A DNA stretch of 64,000 nt from the NCBI RefSeq assembly GCF_019219075.1, contig NZ_JAHUWJ010000004.1, forward strand, positions 310,001-374,000, in the 5' to 3' direction. The notes under the pieces were generated by a model that saw only the letters and a program-made list of their open reading frames with translations, ran no database searches and was not told the DNA's origin. This document shows positions 8,748 to 17,393 of this stretch, in pieces (the stretch's first letter is position 1; each line of letters begins with the position of its first letter). The position numbers and the translations under genes are program-made. The stretch is from Chitinophaga sp. sic0106. Its GTDB lineage: Bacteria > Bacteroidota > Bacteroidia > Chitinophagales > Chitinophagaceae.

Positions 8748-9620
8748 ATGAAAAAAGGATTGTTGCTGTATATACTTATCAGCGCACAGCTGCTGGCTAT
8801 AGGCCAGGCAAACAAGGCTGATACCCAGGCACCAAAAACAGACACTGCTGCCCCCAAAGCCAAAGGACAGGCTACGGCGCCTACCGGCGGACTTTTAATC
8901 AGACCAGCCACCATCGAATTCCGGCTGGCCAATGGCCAAACTTCCGTTGGCAAGGTGATTATCACCAACAAGCTGCCTGTCAAAAAGCAGTTTACTATCT
9001 ACATCAACGACTTTGACCGCGACACCGTAGGTGCACACATCTACTCCCCTGCCGGCAGCACGCATCACAGCTGTGCCAAATGGGTGACTATGGATAAAAC
9101 ATTCGTGGAAGTAGAACCGGGTGAAACCATTGAAGTACCTGTAAAAATTGCAGCACCGCTGGATACCGCGGCTATCGGGGAAATGAAGTGGGCCATGCTG
9201 TTTTTCGAAACGACCCAGGAGCAGGTAGTAGAAGATGCAAAGGGTATGAAAACGAAGGTACATAACCGTATGCGGGTAGGTATCCACCTGTATCAAACCC
9301 CACCTGCGTTTACAGAAAGAGATGTGCAGATACTGGATTTCAAGCTGCCTACCGACAGTGCGCGCACCTGTAACCTGGTGTGTGAGAATACCGGGAAAAT
9401 GCAGATAGAAGTAAACAGCTATCTGGAATTGTCCAATACATCTACCAATGAAAGAACGAAGGTGGACTTTCCACAATTCCCGATGTTTCCCGGGCAGAAA
9501 AGAGTGCTGAGCTTTCAGATACCCCAGACATTGCCCAAAGGCAAATATTCTATCATTGGCGTGGTAGATGCCGGCAGTGACATTCCGCTGGCTGCCGTAC
9601 AGGAAAATGTGGAGTTCTAG
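8748..9620 (+). CDS. Periplasmic Ig-fold chaperone-like protein (PapD/DUF916-like)
   Basis: A 290-residue exported protein with a signal peptide and an Ala/Lys/Thr-rich linker (about 20-48). Two Ig-like domains follow. The first contains IRPATIEFRLANGQTSVGKV, ITNKLPVKKQFTIYINDF, VEVEPGETIEVPVKIAAP and GEMKWAMLFFE, the pattern of fimbrial chaperone N-domains and of Gram-positive DUF916 proteins that accompany WxL surface proteins. The second domain has NLVCENTGKMQIEVNSYLEL and GKYSIIGVVDAG. It shares an operon with the Crp/Fnr gene 12 bases upstream. I infer that it holds or delivers the 4429-4965 subunit in the periplasm. The family call is tentative; the Ig fold and export are firm. Confidence 0.6.
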   Translation: MKKGLLLYILISAQLLAIGQANKADTQAPKTDTAAPKAKGQATAPTGGLLIRPATIEFRLANGQTSVGKVIITNKLPVKKQFTIYINDFDRDTVGAHIYSPAGSTHHSCAKWVTMDKTFVEVEPGETIEVPVKIAAPLDTAAIGEMKWAMLFFETTQEQVVEDAKGMKTKVHNRMRVGIHLYQTPPAFTERDVQILDFKLPTDSARTCNLVCENTGKMQIEVNSYLELSNTSTNERTKVDFPQFPMFPGQKRVLSFQIPQTLPKGKYSIIGVVDAGSDIPLAAVQENVEF

Positions 9621-9659
9621 CTGACGGCTAAAAATTCTTTAACCATAGCGACCGACGGC

Positions 9660-9745
9660 CATGGTAGCTGGCTATCCGGAACTGGCGTGCATATTTCACC
9701 CTTGTAATCCCCTTGCACGCCAGGCAGGATAGCCAGTTGACCATG
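9660..9745. repeat. Long imperfect inverted repeat between convergent genes
   Basis: Arms 9660-9691 and 9714-9745 pair in blocks of 6, 10 and 10 bp separated by small internal loops, around a 22-base apical loop. It fills most of the gap between the convergent stops at 9620 and 9763. It could be a bidirectional terminator or a small mobile-repeat remnant; no T-run favours one direction. Confidence 0.6.
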
Positions 9746-9762
9746 CTGTTACGACCAGCTTA

Positions 9763-10500
9763 TCAGCCAGGCGTATTGATTTTCCCCCAGTAAGTTTCGA
9801 CTTTCACCAGTGTAATTCCCTTGTCAGGATTGGCGGCTTTGAACTCCTCCGTTCTGTCGCGCACCAGCTTAATACTCGTGGGTGATTGCGGAACAATCGT
9901 ATATACCTCCGGGTTAGCAGCCGGGTTAAGCGTGAGTTTGAGATTAGCAAAGGTGAAATTGCCTTCCCTGACCAGTTTTGATCCCCGTCCCTCCATAAAA
10001 GTGCCATTATTGGCTCCTGTGAATACCAGGTTGGCAGGACCTTCTGTTACTTTAGGCAAAATTTCCTCTGTCAGTTGCTTTTTCAGTTGTTCTGCAAATG
10101 TCGCATCGGTTGCCTCAATGGTGATGGTCAGCGGATATTTGTCGTTTCGGTCCACCCGGCGCCAGCCTACTCCCTGTAACCCAATTACTTTAACCGTTAC
10201 GCCTCCCTGGCGCTCCTCATTGAGTACACTGAGGGTGAGCACAGCTACCCCTTCCTTCACCCCACTAATCAGGATTTTGCGGCCTTCCAGTTTTGCGGCG
10301 GCGATAGTTTCATTGGAATTGGTGAGTTTAATTCCTGTAACGGCGGTATCCAGGATGGTGAGACTCGTGTCTTTACCGGCCCACACGCTTACATCGTAGG
10401 CACTGACAGGAATGATGGGTTTAACTTTCGGATCGTTTGAACATGCGTACAGCGTTACCATAGCAAATAGGCTACCTAAGCAATAATGGAGTCGATTCAT
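9763..10500 (-). CDS. Lipoprotein with Ig-like (BIG_2-type) N-terminal half, function unknown
   Basis: A 245-residue lipoprotein: the signal peptide ends in a lipobox (LYAC, Cys20) and the mature N-terminus is SNDPKVKP. Residues about 35-105 alternate strands in the style of bacterial Ig-like repeats (VSVWAGKDTSLTILDTAVTG, SGVKEGVAVLTLSV). The C-terminal part has an alpha/beta look (ATFAEQLKKQLTEEILPKV). No enzyme motif is seen. It is convergent with the chaperone-like gene and separated by the inverted repeat at 9660-9745, so it is probably not part of that locus. Confidence 0.65.
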   Translation of the reverse strand: MNRLHYCLGSLFAMVTLYACSNDPKVKPIIPVSAYDVSVWAGKDTSLTILDTAVTGIKLTNSNETIAAAKLEGRKILISGVKEGVAVLTLSVLNEERQGGVTVKVIGLQGVGWRRVDRNDKYPLTITIEATDATFAEQLKKQLTEEILPKVTEGPANLVFTGANNGTFMEGRGSKLVREGNFTFANLKLTLNPAANPEVYTIVPQSPTSIKLVRDRTEEFKAANPDKGITLVKVETYWGKINTPG

Positions 10501-10595
10501 GTTTTTTAAAACAGCGCTTTTGGTGATAGAAAATGGAATCCTTGTTTAGTCTAACGGTCAGGGTTACTTATAAGTTACACGATAGGTTTATTCAC

Positions 10596-12965
10596 TTATT
10601 CGGCCCGCAGGTGCTGGATAGCGGCCGTCTTCCAGGTACGGAGTGTTTGCAGCAGCATCGCAGCGGTCACCAGCAGCACCAGCACAACAGCAGGTATGGC
10701 AATTAAGATGAAGGCAGGGCTAATATGATAAGCATAGCCAGCCAGCCACTTGTTCATACCCCACCATGCCACCGGCATCGCTATAGAGAGGGATAATATC
10801 ATGGAGATTTTAAAGTCGCCGGAGAACAACCATACGATATCCGTTACGGAGGCGCCGAGTACTTTCCGGATACCTATTTCTTTACGCCGGAGCTGTGCGG
10901 CATAGGCCGTGAGTCCGAATATGCCGAGGCAGCACAGGCTGATAGCCACTATGGCAAAGCAGGCACTGATGCGGGCTACCTGTTGTTCGGTGGCGTATTG
11001 TGACTGATAGGCATCATCGAGGAAGCGGTATTCGAAGGCGAAACCGGGGTTATATTGTTCGGAGAAAGACTTCAGGGCGGCGAGCGTTTGCGCTTCCTGT
11101 CCAGCGGTAAGGCGGAGCAGGATGGTCTGCACCAGGTCATCTGCCTGGAACACCGTAGGTTGAATAGGTTCATGGAGGGACTGCCCGTGAAAGTTGGCGG
11201 TAACGCCAATGATTAAACGTTGCTGGTCTCCAATTTTAATCAGTTTACCGACGGGGTCCTGCAGTTGCAACGCACCTACGGCGGCTTTGTTGAGCATTAC
11301 CTTTCCGCTGTCGCCAGCTGCGTTGCCGGTAAAAGTAGTGCCAGCGATCATGGGGATACCCAGCGTTTCAACGAGTCCTTTAGTGGCGTTTACATGGCTG
11401 AGCAGCAGCTTGAATGCCTTTCCTCCGGCGGTGATTTTAACTTCGGAGGCATGGATGGCAGTCATGTTGCCAACCATAGCGGCACTATTGATAATGCCCG
11501 GCACCTGCTTTACCGCTTCCAGGTAAGCGGGTATATTGGTAGCGATGCGGCCTTCTGCCTCGAAGGTGATCACCTGATCTTTATCGAATCCGGGGGATGT
11601 TTGTTGCAGGAAGTGGAGCTGGCGATACAGCACCAGCACGGCACAGAGCAATACCAGGGATATGGTGAACTGAAAGGCCAGCAAGCCTTTCCGGGCAAAT
11701 AGTTCCTGCAGGTTCACAGGGAGCTTACCTTTCAACACGGCCACCGGCTTGAGGCCCGAGAGATACAGGGCCGGATAGCAGCCTGCCAGTAGTCCGGCAG
11801 TAAGCGGGAGTATGAGGAGGAGTATCCAGGTGTAAGGGCCCCGGAACAGGTATATTTCTTTTCCGGTCACCTGGTTAAAATATGGTAACAGCAGGATAGC
11901 AAGTAATAAGCCTGCCAGCGCCGACAGCATGGCTAAAGCGACAGACTCCAGCAGGAATTGCCGGATCAGGGAGCTGCGTGCAGCGCCCATGGCTTTGCGC
12001 ACACCAATTTCTTTCATACGCCTGGAAGCCCCTGCTGTGGTAAGGTTCATGAAATTAATACATGCAATCAGGAGGATGAGAAGTGCAATCCAGGCAAAGA
12101 GTTTGATATAGGTAATGCGGCCGCCGGCGGCGCGACCATTTTCGTATAGGCTATACAGGTAGTTGTCTGCATAACTGGTGACGAACAGGTCCCGGGGCTG
12201 CTTGTTGAAGCTGCTGATCCAGGCGCTTAACTTTTTGTTGAAATCAGCAGGGTTGGTGCCGGGGCGTAAGGCCAGGTAGGTATGAAAAGGGCCGCCGGCG
12301 TTGCTGCCCTCCAGCGTGGCTGGTATCTGCATAATATCTTTGAAAACGGCAAATGGCAGTACCATATCAAACGTAATGCTGGAGATGGTGGGTACATCCT
12401 CGCTGATGCCGGTAACTACGGAGGTACGTTTCAGGTTCATCAGCTGCCAGGAGATTGTTTTTCCTATGGCGGCTGCGGGATGTCCGAATAAGGAGGTTGC
12501 CAGTTTCCGGGAGATGACAATGGATTGTTTGTCGGCCAGCACCTGCGTAGGCCGGCCTATCGTGAGTGGGTAAGAGAATAAGCGGAAGTAATCTTTTCCG
12601 GCAAAGATGGCGGCGGCCCGCACTGGTTTATCTGCTGCGGTAACTGCGACTTTGGGAAACCAGTTTTCTGGGGTGGTGGTTACTGCCATTTCTACTTCGG
12701 GGAACTGCGCCGGTAGTGTTTCGCCCAGGAGCGGCGATGTTTCCGGTGCCGTGGCGATGCTTCCTTCCTGGGTCCTGTTTTCCATCACCTGGTATAGTCT
12801 CCCTTGCGTGGCATGAAACCGGTCGGTTTGGTATTCAGCAATTACCCATCTGCTGATGAATAATACGGCAGCCAGTGCAATGGAGAGTCCGGCTACATTG
12901 AGCAATGTGAAGCGCGGGTTGTTGGACAGGTAACGGAAAGCAGTCAGCATCCAGGTTTTCAGCAT
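10596..12965 (-). CDS. MacB/FtsX-type ABC transporter permease
   Basis: A 789-residue permease with the duplicated MacB_PCD plus FtsX arrangement common in Bacteroidota. It has an N-terminal TM (PRFTLLNVAGLSIALAAVLF), a large periplasmic domain, three TMs around IALLILLIACINFMNLTTA, the conserved RRMKEIGVRKAMGA loop, a second periplasmic domain, and a repeat of the motif near the C-terminus (RRKEIGIRKVLGAS) with final TMs. Such proteins work as mechanotransmission pumps or lipoprotein/peptide exporters with a separate ATPase; none is encoded next to it, so the partner must be elsewhere. Divergent from the histidine kinase, but a regulatory link is not shown. Confidence 0.9.
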   Translation of the reverse strand: MLKTWMLTAFRYLSNNPRFTLLNVAGLSIALAAVLFISRWVIAEYQTDRFHATQGRLYQVMENRTQEGSIATAPETSPLLGETLPAQFPEVEMAVTTTPENWFPKVAVTAADKPVRAAAIFAGKDYFRLFSYPLTIGRPTQVLADKQSIVISRKLATSLFGHPAAAIGKTISWQLMNLKRTSVVTGISEDVPTISSITFDMVLPFAVFKDIMQIPATLEGSNAGGPFHTYLALRPGTNPADFNKKLSAWISSFNKQPRDLFVTSYADNYLYSLYENGRAAGGRITYIKLFAWIALLILLIACINFMNLTTAGASRRMKEIGVRKAMGAARSSLIRQFLLESVALAMLSALAGLLLAILLLPYFNQVTGKEIYLFRGPYTWILLLILPLTAGLLAGCYPALYLSGLKPVAVLKGKLPVNLQELFARKGLLAFQFTISLVLLCAVLVLYRQLHFLQQTSPGFDKDQVITFEAEGRIATNIPAYLEAVKQVPGIINSAAMVGNMTAIHASEVKITAGGKAFKLLLSHVNATKGLVETLGIPMIAGTTFTGNAAGDSGKVMLNKAAVGALQLQDPVGKLIKIGDQQRLIIGVTANFHGQSLHEPIQPTVFQADDLVQTILLRLTAGQEAQTLAALKSFSEQYNPGFAFEYRFLDDAYQSQYATEQQVARISACFAIVAISLCCLGIFGLTAYAAQLRRKEIGIRKVLGASVTDIVWLFSGDFKISMILSLSIAMPVAWWGMNKWLAGYAYHISPAFILIAIPAVVLVLLVTAAMLLQTLRTWKTAAIQHLRAE

Positions 12966-13290
12966 GGCGGAAGAAGTTTTAACGGAGGCAGAAAAAAATA
13001 TGCCGCGGCATTGACGTCTTACTATATAATAATTTACAAATTAATTATCCAAAATATATGTTCGGAAACGATACACATTTGTCCAGAAATGTTACAGTTA
13101 CTAAATTTAACAAGTTGCAGAAGTTGGAGTAGTAATGAGAAAATATCCGTAATTTACGCTCCCCCTTAACAGGCAGCACTGCTGCCCGAACTACAACTGA
13201 AAATGTTACATGCTATGAATAACAGGTTTGGCAAGATAGCCATAACTCTATTGAAAACCGAAAAACGTGCCGCCCTCAAAAAATACTGAG
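12966..13290. other. Divergent intergenic region between permease and histidine kinase genes
   Basis: 325 bases without a credible gene. It holds a perfect 12-base palindrome ATGCCGCGGCAT (13000-13011) close to the permease start and a short hairpin GGCAGC-ACT-GCTGCC (13172-13186). Both could be operators, but nothing ties them to a regulator. No exact TAnnTTTG element was found. Confidence 0.4.
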
Positions 13291-14964
13291 ATGATTAGAT
13301 TTATTAGGAAGATTATTTTTGCCGGAGTACCTCCGGATGCGGGGAATCAGTATAACAGTGTGATCGTCATCAATGCGCTGGCGTTGTTGACTTCTATATT
13401 TCTGGCGGTGATTGGCAGTTATTTCTATTACCTGACTAACAGCATTTACCTGATTATTGGCGTAGCTGCCGAGTGTGTCTGTTTTGCGACTGTTATCTGG
13501 TTTAATTCCCGTCAGATTTATGAGTTTGGCACCCTGGGTACGGTATTAACACATACGGTGTTTGCCTGCTATTTCGGGGCTTTATTGGGCCCGGCCATGC
13601 CAGAGGCTTTGATTACAGCTTTCCTGCTGACATTCCTGATTGGTTCTTCTTTCTCGGTGTATAAGCGCTGGGGGGTACGAATTTTTTGCCTGGTGATTGC
13701 AATCCTGTTGTTTACTGCCATTGGCATTAACAGTACTTATATGTTGATAAAGCCGCTGGACCTCAGCTATGATGCATCTGCGGATATTAAGTTAATCTGT
13801 TGGATAGCCATGTTGGTGTTAATCGGATTCAGTACCTGGTTATTGATTAATCAGAATGACCGTTCATTGAAGGAGGTTTCGCGATTGAACCGGGAGAAGG
13901 CGTTGTATCATGCAGAAATCAATCATGAGTTAAGGAATACCATTCATACGATTGTCACTTTTGCGCAGCTGATTGACAGTGCTAAGCTCACGGCGGCGGA
14001 ACAGCAGCATTTGATTACCTGTCTGAAAAGTTCTTCTGCCCAGGCGCTGGATATTATCAACAACGGGTTGCTATTGACCAAGATTGAAGCCGGGAAGGAG
14101 GAGGAATCAGTGGAAAGTGTGATAGAATTGCAATCGTTTTTGCAGGACAAGGTGAATATTTTTAACATACTGGGCAACCTGCAGCAAAAGAACATCGTAT
14201 TAACCTGTGATGTGGAGGGGGCTATCAGCACCGACAGGCTGGCGCTTACCAAGATCGTCAACAACCTGTTAACCAATGCTATTAAGCATAGCAGTACCGG
14301 TGCCACCATCCGGATCACGGTGAGTAAGGAAAACGGGATGCTTACGATGAAGGTTTCCAATCCGGGTACCATCTCCAAAAGCAGGATCGCCAAATTATTT
14401 GAGCCTTTTGAATCGGCCAACCAGTCCAGGTTTGACAGTACGGGGCTGGGGTTATATATCACCCATTACCTGGTAATAAGATTAAAGGGAAAAATTACCG
14501 TTAATGCGGAAAATAATGTAGTATTGTTTACAGTTCAACTACCGGTAAAAGATGCTGCCAATATTACTGCTGCGGAAGAAGATAAAGTAGACTTCGACCT
14601 TACCGGTTTTAATATTCTCGTGATTGAAGATGACCTCATGAACCAGGTAGCGCTGAGTCGAACCCTGAAAGACAAAAACGCGACAGTAACGGTTACAGGT
14701 AGTGCTAATGAAGGGATTCAGCTGATGGACCAGAAGGTGCCCGACCTCATCATCACTGATCTGAACATGCCAGAAATGCTTGGCACGGACCTGATAGCCA
14801 TTTTACGGAAAGATCTCCGGCTCCGAAACATTCCGGTCATATTGATCACCGGCCAGACAGCCGACTTACCTGCCAATAGTTTAAGCAGCGGCACTATCCG
14901 ACTGCATAAACCTTTCAAGGTCAAAGAGCTGTATAGCGCCGTTCAGGCTCAGCTTCGCTGCTGA
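13291..14964 (+). CDS. Membrane hybrid sensor histidine kinase with receiver domain
   Basis: A 557-residue hybrid kinase. About six TM helices occupy residues 25-195 with no large periplasmic sensor domain. The HisKA H-box is HAEINHELRNTIH with phospho-acceptor His212. The HATPase domain has the N-box (NNLLTNAIKHS, about 324) and G-boxes (DSTGLGLYITHY). A C-terminal receiver domain starts at ILVIEDD with phospho-acceptor Asp490 in DLIITDLNMPE and the conserved KPF Lys. The ATG at 13291 is preferred over an upstream GTG. No separate response regulator or output domain lies nearby, so it probably feeds a phosphorelay through an Hpt protein or regulator elsewhere. Confidence 0.9.
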   Translation: MIRFIRKIIFAGVPPDAGNQYNSVIVINALALLTSIFLAVIGSYFYYLTNSIYLIIGVAAECVCFATVIWFNSRQIYEFGTLGTVLTHTVFACYFGALLGPAMPEALITAFLLTFLIGSSFSVYKRWGVRIFCLVIAILLFTAIGINSTYMLIKPLDLSYDASADIKLICWIAMLVLIGFSTWLLINQNDRSLKEVSRLNREKALYHAEINHELRNTIHTIVTFAQLIDSAKLTAAEQQHLITCLKSSSAQALDIINNGLLLTKIEAGKEEESVESVIELQSFLQDKVNIFNILGNLQQKNIVLTCDVEGAISTDRLALTKIVNNLLTNAIKHSSTGATIRITVSKENGMLTMKVSNPGTISKSRIAKLFEPFESANQSRFDSTGLGLYITHYLVIRLKGKITVNAENNVVLFTVQLPVKDAANITAAEEDKVDFDLTGFNILVIEDDLMNQVALSRTLKDKNATVTVTGSANEGIQLMDQKVPDLIITDLNMPEMLGTDLIAILRKDLRLRNIPVILITGQTADLPANSLSSGTIRLHKPFKVKELYSAVQAQLRC

Positions 14965-15016
14965 TCTTAATTTCCTTTTACATTTCTCCCTACGGGCTTC
15001 CGCAGTAGCAGCAAGA

Positions 15017-15919
15017 ATGATATATTTATCGTGGTACCAATCTTTGCTAACTGTGAATACTTTATTTTTCGAGCTGCGGCTCATCTGGAGATTTGTCAGG
15101 AATGACTTCTGGGATACTATTGTCCCTTGCTACACCACCTTTATTACCGCATGGATTTATGAGAACAGGCATTTACAGGATTTCCCCCTGGCCTTTCTCA
15201 TGTGTACGATCTACACCATGTTGTATATTCTCACCTTTTGTGTGGCCAACCAGGTCAATTCGGTGGAGGAGGATGCCATCAACAAGCCTGACAGGCCCCT
15301 GCCGGCCGGACTGGTAAACAGACGGGGGGCCATCATCAGGCTACTGATCTACAACGTCTTCTTCATTATTGTAGCTTATCTATTTCATGTGCTGTTGTTT
15401 GCGATTGCATGGCAGGTAATTACGATCATTCTTTGCGGCTGGGGAAGCAAGCATTGGGTGACCAAGAACCTGATCTGTATTTCCGCGGGCACGGTAGCCC
15501 TGATGGGGGCTGAATGGCAACTTACTACTCCTACCATCAGCCACAACGTGTGGCAGTTCATCATCTTCCTTAGCATCTGGGCCGGCTTTGGCCTGCCGGT
15601 ACAGGACCTGCGCGATCAGGTAGGCGATGCCGTTATGCATCGGAAAACGCTGCCCCTGCAATTCGGCGACCTGCTGTCCCGCAAAATGCTGTTCATTTAT
15701 TTCCTCACGGTATCGCCTATACTCTACTACTTTGCGATCGTTAGCCAGGATAACTTTTCGGCCTGGGTAATTGCTTTGATAATAGCGCAGTATGTTTACC
15801 ATGGCGTGGTGGCCTACCGGGTGATGCGGTTCAGAACGAGTAAGGCGGATGATAAAACGTATCACTACTTTGTGTACCTGTTTATTGCGACGATACCGGT
15901 GATATGCTTTTTGAAGTAG
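15017..15919 (+). CDS. UbiA-superfamily integral membrane prenyltransferase or terpene cyclase
   Basis: A 300-residue membrane protein with about eight TM helices and both Asp-rich motifs of the UbiA superfamily: NQVNSVEEDAINKPDRPLPAG (about 74-94) and DLRDQVGDAVMHRKTLPL (about 197-214). These bind Mg-diphosphate in enzymes that transfer prenyl groups to aromatic or other acceptors. It begins 52 bases after the kinase stop. No menaquinone, heme or carotenoid gene is adjacent, so it is not obviously MenA, CtaB or a chlorophyll synthase. The Glu before the first Asp and the isolated setting make a UbiA-related terpene cyclase or a secondary-metabolite enzyme possible. Superfamily is sure; reaction is not. 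Confidence 0.8.
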   Translation: MIYLSWYQSLLTVNTLFFELRLIWRFVRNDFWDTIVPCYTTFITAWIYENRHLQDFPLAFLMCTIYTMLYILTFCVANQVNSVEEDAINKPDRPLPAGLVNRRGAIIRLLIYNVFFIIVAYLFHVLLFAIAWQVITIILCGWGSKHWVTKNLICISAGTVALMGAEWQLTTPTISHNVWQFIIFLSIWAGFGLPVQDLRDQVGDAVMHRKTLPLQFGDLLSRKMLFIYFLTVSPILYYFAIVSQDNFSAWVIALIIAQYVYHGVVAYRVMRFRTSKADDKTYHYFVYLFIATIPVICFLK

Positions 15920-15923
15920 GCTT

Positions 15924-15997
15924 TTAACTCACCAGTAACGGAACCTTCGGTTCCGTTACTGGTGAGTTAAGATCTCCGCCAACGGCGGGGATCTTAA
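15924..15997. terminator. Paired abutting hairpins between convergent genes
   Basis: First hairpin: 22-bp perfect stem (15924-15945 / 15949-15970) with a TTC loop. Second: 14-bp stem with one G-T pair (15967-15980 / 15984-15997) with an AAC loop. They share four bases (TTAA), so both cannot fully form at once. They lie between the UbiA stop (15919) and the AAA ATPase stop (15999), consistent with a bidirectional terminator. Confidence 0.7.
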
Positions 15998-15998
15998 C

Positions 15999-16715
15999 TC
16001 AGGAATTTAGGACCTGTTTTTCCAGGTCCGCAATTATCAATGTTTTCATACTGGTGTTAATATAATCTTCCGCTTCCGCGTAGGAGATTTCGTAATTGCG
16101 AGGGATGCTACGCAGGTGTTCCGGGAAGCGTTCCAGTTTTTTATCATAGAAGGCATCCAGCTGTGTACGCCCTGGCAGTTCGTATTTCAGTTTGAGCTGG
16201 AAACGACGCAGCAGCGCGGGATCTATCAGGTCGTAGAAATTGGTGGCGCAAACCAGGATGCAATCGTGCGGGAAGTAGTCGATCAGCTGCAGCAAGGTGT
16301 TAACGAGCCGGCGCATCTCTCCGGAATCGTGATCATCGGTGGAGCGCATTTTCCCGATCTGGTCAAACTCATCGAGGAACAATACAGCCTTATCGCGGAT
16401 CGCCTTATCGAACACCATTTTCAGGTTGTGGGAAGTTTCTCCCAGCTTGGAAGACACGAGGGTGCTCAGGTTGAGGATCACGATGTTTTTATTCAGCGCG
16501 TTGGCAATTGCTTTGGCGGTGGTGGTTTTTCCGCAGCCTGATTGTCCGTGCAGCAGAATTTTATTATCTACCGGCAGCTCATATTTTTTAAGCTCGCCAA
16601 TATACTTGTGTTCTTTTACCACTTGTTCCAGTGCAGCTTTATTGGCTTCACTGAAGAACACTTCCTCCAGGACAATCTTTCTGGGATCAATAATGATCAG
16701 ATCAAAAATACTCAT
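15999..16715 (-). CDS. Small single-domain AAA+ ATPase
   Basis: A 238-residue protein that is almost entirely one AAA+ module: Walker A GQSGCGKT (57-64), Walker B VLFLDEFD (111-118), a sensor-1 Asn in LVCATNFYDLIDPALLRRF with the paired Arg finger, and a short C-terminal helical part. No N-terminal protease or membrane-targeting domain is present, unlike FtsH or Cdc48. Such stand-alone ATPases act as hexameric remodellers of unknown targets. It lies 9 bases after the GNAT gene and shares its promoter. The 22-bp hairpin pair follows its stop codon. Confidence 0.85.
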   Translation of the reverse strand: MSIFDLIIIDPRKIVLEEVFFSEANKAALEQVVKEHKYIGELKKYELPVDNKILLHGQSGCGKTTTAKAIANALNKNIVILNLSTLVSSKLGETSHNLKMVFDKAIRDKAVLFLDEFDQIGKMRSTDDHDSGEMRRLVNTLLQLIDYFPHDCILVCATNFYDLIDPALLRRFQLKLKYELPGRTQLDAFYDKKLERFPEHLRSIPRNYEISYAEAEDYINTSMKTLIIADLEKQVLNS

Positions 16716-16724
16716 CTTAAAATA

Positions 16725-17252
16725 TTACTGCCAGTCTGCTTTTTGTATTTCATATACAAAATTCAGCCGGTTAGGTTCTCCGTAGTAGGCTACTTCCTTT
16801 TCCGCCACCTTGGTGGCACCAATACGGCCAATGGCCATTTGGGAGCGGACGTTGGTAGCGCCGATATGGAAAACCACGGTGTCTACATAATTAAATATAT
16901 AATCGAGCATCAGCTTTTTTACTGATGGATTGATACCCGTGCCCCAGAACTTGGTGGCATAAAAAGTATAACCGATCATGATACTGTTTGCTGAAGCGTC
17001 GTAGTCATAAAAGCGGGTGCTGCCTGCAATTTCTCCGGTGGCGTTATCGATAATTTTGAAAGCACCACCGCTGGCCAGTGCCCCGTCGAAGAAGCTACGG
17101 AATACCTCCCGTTTGTACCGGTCTTTATTGGGATGTTGCTCCCAGATGGCCGGGTCGGAGGCTACAGCGAATACCGCTTCGAAATCTGCTTCCTGTAAGG
17201 GAATCAGCGTGGCTTTATCGTTTGACAGGGTGGGTTGTATGGAGAAATTCAT
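16725..17252 (-). CDS. GNAT family N-acetyltransferase (RimJ/RimL type)
   Basis: A 175-residue acetyltransferase of the Acetyltransf_3/RimJ-like group. Features: an N-terminal LIPLQEADFEAVFAVASDP segment typical of this subgroup, the central strand pair GAFKIIDNATGEIAGSTRFY, and an acetyl-CoA-binding region around YATKFWGTGINPSVKKLMLDY followed by NVRSQMAIGRIGATKV. The likely target is a protein N-terminus or small amine, but nothing narrows it. The ATG at 17252 is used; the GTG two codons upstream is less likely. A canonical -7 element at 17279-17286 precedes it. It leads a two-gene unit with the AAA+ ATPase. Confidence 0.87.
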   Translation of the reverse strand: MNFSIQPTLSNDKATLIPLQEADFEAVFAVASDPAIWEQHPNKDRYKREVFRSFFDGALASGGAFKIIDNATGEIAGSTRFYDYDASANSIMIGYTFYATKFWGTGINPSVKKLMLDYIFNYVDTVVFHIGATNVRSQMAIGRIGATKVAEKEVAYYGEPNRLNFVYEIQKADWQ

Positions 17253-17278
17253 TTGCACGGTGTTTTAATCCTGAGTGG

Positions 17279-17286
17279 CAAAGGTA
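17279..17286 (-). promoter_or_regulatory. -7 promoter element for the GNAT-AAA operon
   Basis: TACCTTTG on the minus strand, an exact TAnnTTTG match 26 bases before the GNAT ATG at 17252. Confidence 0.55.
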
Positions 17287-17334
17287 CGAACGTTGTCTTA
17301 AATGCGAACGATTACCCACTGTCAGGGGCCGGGC

Positions 17335-17376
17335 AAAAAAACGGGTAGTATAGCACTGCAAGGCGTTATACTACCC
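17335..17376 (-). terminator. Intrinsic terminator of the PH-domain gene
   Basis: On the minus strand a 10-bp stem (GGGTAGTATA / TATACTACCC, 17343-17352 and 17367-17376) is followed within two bases by seven T residues. It lies 17 bases past the stop at 17394. This is one of the two best factor-independent terminators in the window. Confidence 0.8.
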
Positions 17377-17393
17377 ATGAATAAAGAATTCGT

